From NCBI GenBank assembly GCA_018823835.1, contig JAHJHT010000002.1, positions 1,860,001-1,924,000 of the forward strand: 64,000 bases of DNA, written 5' to 3'. Positions 62,549 through 64,000 of this stretch are shown here, in pieces. Every line of letters starts with the position of its first letter. Positions within the stretch are counted from its first letter, which is position 1. Below the pieces are notes generated by a model, which worked only from the letters and a program-made list of their open reading frames with translations, had not been told where the DNA came from and searched no databases. The position numbers were made by a program, and so were the translations under genes. This DNA comes from Alphaproteobacteria bacterium. Lineage in GTDB: Bacteria > Pseudomonadota > Alphaproteobacteria > Rhizobiales > Rhizobiaceae.

Positions 62549-64000
62549 TCAGCCCGTCGGCGTGGCCGCCTGGTCCTGGCCGGCCTCGCCCTCGGCCGGC
62601 TCGTCGTCGAAGCTGACGCCGAGATTTTCGGCCACCAGCCGGGCCATCGCCAGCGACTGCTCGTCCTCGGCGAGCCGCGCGCGGTATTTCTCGACATCCT
62701 TGCCGGCCGCGACGCGCAGTTCGGCGGCGCGCTCGGAGGTGTCGGCCTCGGCCTTCTCCAGCGCCGCAACGCTCTTGTCGAGCGAGCGGGCAGTCGCCTT
62801 GCGGCTGGCAGCGGCGTCGTCGAAGGCGTCCTTGGCGCGGGCGCGGGCGCTTTCCTCGCCTGCGTCGGGATCGGCCGACAGGTCGACCTCCTCGGCGGCC
62901 ATGGTCAGCACGCAGAGCGGCAATTGCGGCATCATCGCCATGATGTCGTTGCCCAGCCAGTCGACGAAGCGCTCGCGGCCGAAGCCGAGTGCCAGGAAGA
63001 GGATCGAGGAATCGCGCGAAATCTCGACGACCTGGGCGCAATGGTCCTCTGCCGGCTCGACGATCACGATCTCGCCGGGGATGCGGACGTCCTTGAGCAC
63101 CTTCTCGACGCGGGCGCGCTCGGCATCGGCGTCGGCGGCACTGGCGCTGACGATCAGCCGGATGGTGGCGCTGCGCCAGGAATCGTTGCGCGTCAGCAGG
63201 TAGGCGAGCACCAGCATCAGGCGGCCGGTGCGGTTCTCGACCCACCAGACATCGATGACGCGCTCGTCCGGGCGGATATCGGCAAGCGCCTCCCACTCGG
63301 CCTCGCCGCTGTCGAGGATCAGGAGGTTGCAGCCGAGCGAAAAGCCGACATTGAGGTTGCGGAAATAGCGCCGGTATTCAGGCGAGGTGGTGTCGGTGGT
63401 TTCCTGGCGCGGCCAGTTGACCAGCACGGTATTGATGCGTGTCGGGCCGATGCCCGCCGCCTGGATCGCGGTGGGCACGACATTGTCGAGGCTGGGGCCC
63501 ACGACAACCAGCGGAAAGGCCTTCAGCTTCTTGTCGGCCAGTTCCTTGGCCAGGTCCAGTTCGGCCTTGTCGCGCGCCCGCCTGGCGTGGCGCCCCTTGC
63601 CCTCGATGACGCGGATAACGGTGGTCAGTCCGCTCTGCCCCTCGATCCAGTCGGCGAAGGTGAGCAGGATGGGCCGCCGTTCGCTGTCGTCCGAAAAGGC
63701 CAGCACCTGCGGACGCCAGTCGCGCGCATGCTCGGGGCGGGAGCTGGCCTGCAGCAGGTGCTCGCGCACGCGCTGCAGGTGGTAGGAGCGCTGGCCGTCG
63801 GACCAGCGCGCCGCGATCGCGCCGCGCTTGAGGTACTGGTAGATGCCGAACACCACCGCGATTGCCGCTAGCCCGGCGGCAAGGTTGATGGCCAGCATGA
63901 CGCCGACGGCGGCGATCGAGCCGGCAAGGCTGATCCACGGCCGGTACCAGGTAAGGCTCGGCCTGAATGACGGGCTCTTGCCGCTCGCCTCGAAATAGGT
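62549..64000 (-). CDS. SLC12-like cation-chloride/amino acid permease, N-terminal part missing
   Basis: The frame is open to base 64000, so the gene starts outside the window (484 residues visible). The window-edge part (TYFEASGKSPSFRPSLT, then membrane segments ISLAGSIAAVGVMLAINLAAGLAAIAVVFGIY) and the long C-terminal soluble domain (RPQVLAFSDDSERRPILLTFADWIEG, and NVVPTAIQAAGIGPTRINTVLVNWP) match the SLC12-like APC transporters of bacteria. ATG 63898 is internal, not the start. The C-terminal tail is Glu/Ala-rich. Confidence 0.82.
   Translation of the reverse strand, partial: TYFEASGKSPSFRPSLTWYRPWISLAGSIAAVGVMLAINLAAGLAAIAVVFGIYQYLKRGAIAARWSDGQRSYHLQRVREHLLQASSRPEHARDWRPQVLAFSDDSERRPILLTFADWIEGQSGLTTVIRVIEGKGRHARRARDKAELDLAKELADKKLKAFPLVVVGPSLDNVVPTAIQAAGIGPTRINTVLVNWPRQETTDTTSPEYRRYFRNLNVGFSLGCNLLILDSGEAEWEALADIRPDERVIDVWWVENRTGRLMLVLAYLLTRNDSWRSATIRLIVSASAADADAERARVEKVLKDVRIPGEIVIVEPAEDHCAQVVEISRDSSILFLALGFGRERFVDWLGNDIMAMMPQLPLCVLTMAAEEVDLSADPDAGEESARARAKDAFDDAAASRKATARSLDKSVAALEKAEADTSERAAELRVAAGKDVEKYRARLAEDEQSLAMARLVAENLGVSFDDEPAEGEAGQDQAATPTG

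Overview
This 64 kb window is high-GC chromosomal DNA from an alphaproteobacterium of the order Hyphomicrobiales (Rhizobiales). Gene content and order resemble Mesorhizobium, Aminobacter and other Phyllobacteriaceae. The diagnostic blocks are ftsE-ftsX-ydcF-plsC next to hpt, TIGR02302-lysA-lipoprotein-argH-tlpA, pduO-etfB-etfA-hbdA, hisC-tyrC, and a metA gene behind a SAM-II riboswitch. All assignments come from reading the sequence and from knowledge of the families; no search was run.

Layout. 1-16 kb is housekeeping: the 3' end of a phytase-like esterase gene, a queuosine-precursor transporter (yhhQ) behind a minimal preQ1-I riboswitch, ribosomal protein L28, gloB, metA with SAM-II aptamer and intrinsic terminator, hisC-tyrC, chaC, an aldo/keto reductase, plsC, ydcF and ftsXE. 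16-37 kb holds hpt, GSTs, the TIGR02302 protein, lysA, argH, tlpA, an exported PDZ-hydrolase fusion, hbdA-etfAB, a rhomboid protease, pduO, small membrane proteins, transporters, gluQ, a 3-methyladenine glycosylase, an HNH nuclease, dsbB and yqaA.

37.2-44.5 kb is a 7.3 kb integrative element in the 3' end of tRNA-Leu(CAA). It is bounded by a 16-bp direct repeat of the tRNA end. It carries a tyrosine integrase whose ribosome binding site lies in a hairpin, a compact overlapping operon of five unrecognised proteins, a 765-bp non-coding stretch with three spaced 23-bp repeats and a 16-bp-stem hairpin, a small serine recombinase with resolvase-like half-sites upstream, and an ORC/CDC6-like P-loop ATPase that may be a defence cargo.

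44.5-58.5 kb is accessory chromosome: an acyl-CoA synthetase, a flippase with a FemAB/GNAT partner, a frameshifted helix-hairpin-helix gene, a cupin/LysR pair, a diguanylate cyclase, a GST, an RibD-type reductase divergent from an HxlR regulator, a class III cyclase with TPRs, and a three-gene set (HEVGH metallopeptidase, RSSGG-repeat protein, acidic small protein) that I cannot match to a described system. 58.5-64 kb returns to core genes: secA, a periplasmic parvulin with a clear terminator, and the C-terminal part of an SLC12-like transporter that runs off the window.

The strongest candidates for undescribed biology are the metallopeptidase trio at 56143-58522 and the tRNA-Leu element with its repeats and ATPase. 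Two regulatory points also stand out: a preQ1-I aptamer whose pseudoknot would use the start codon itself, and a SAM-II aptamer followed by an intrinsic terminator.
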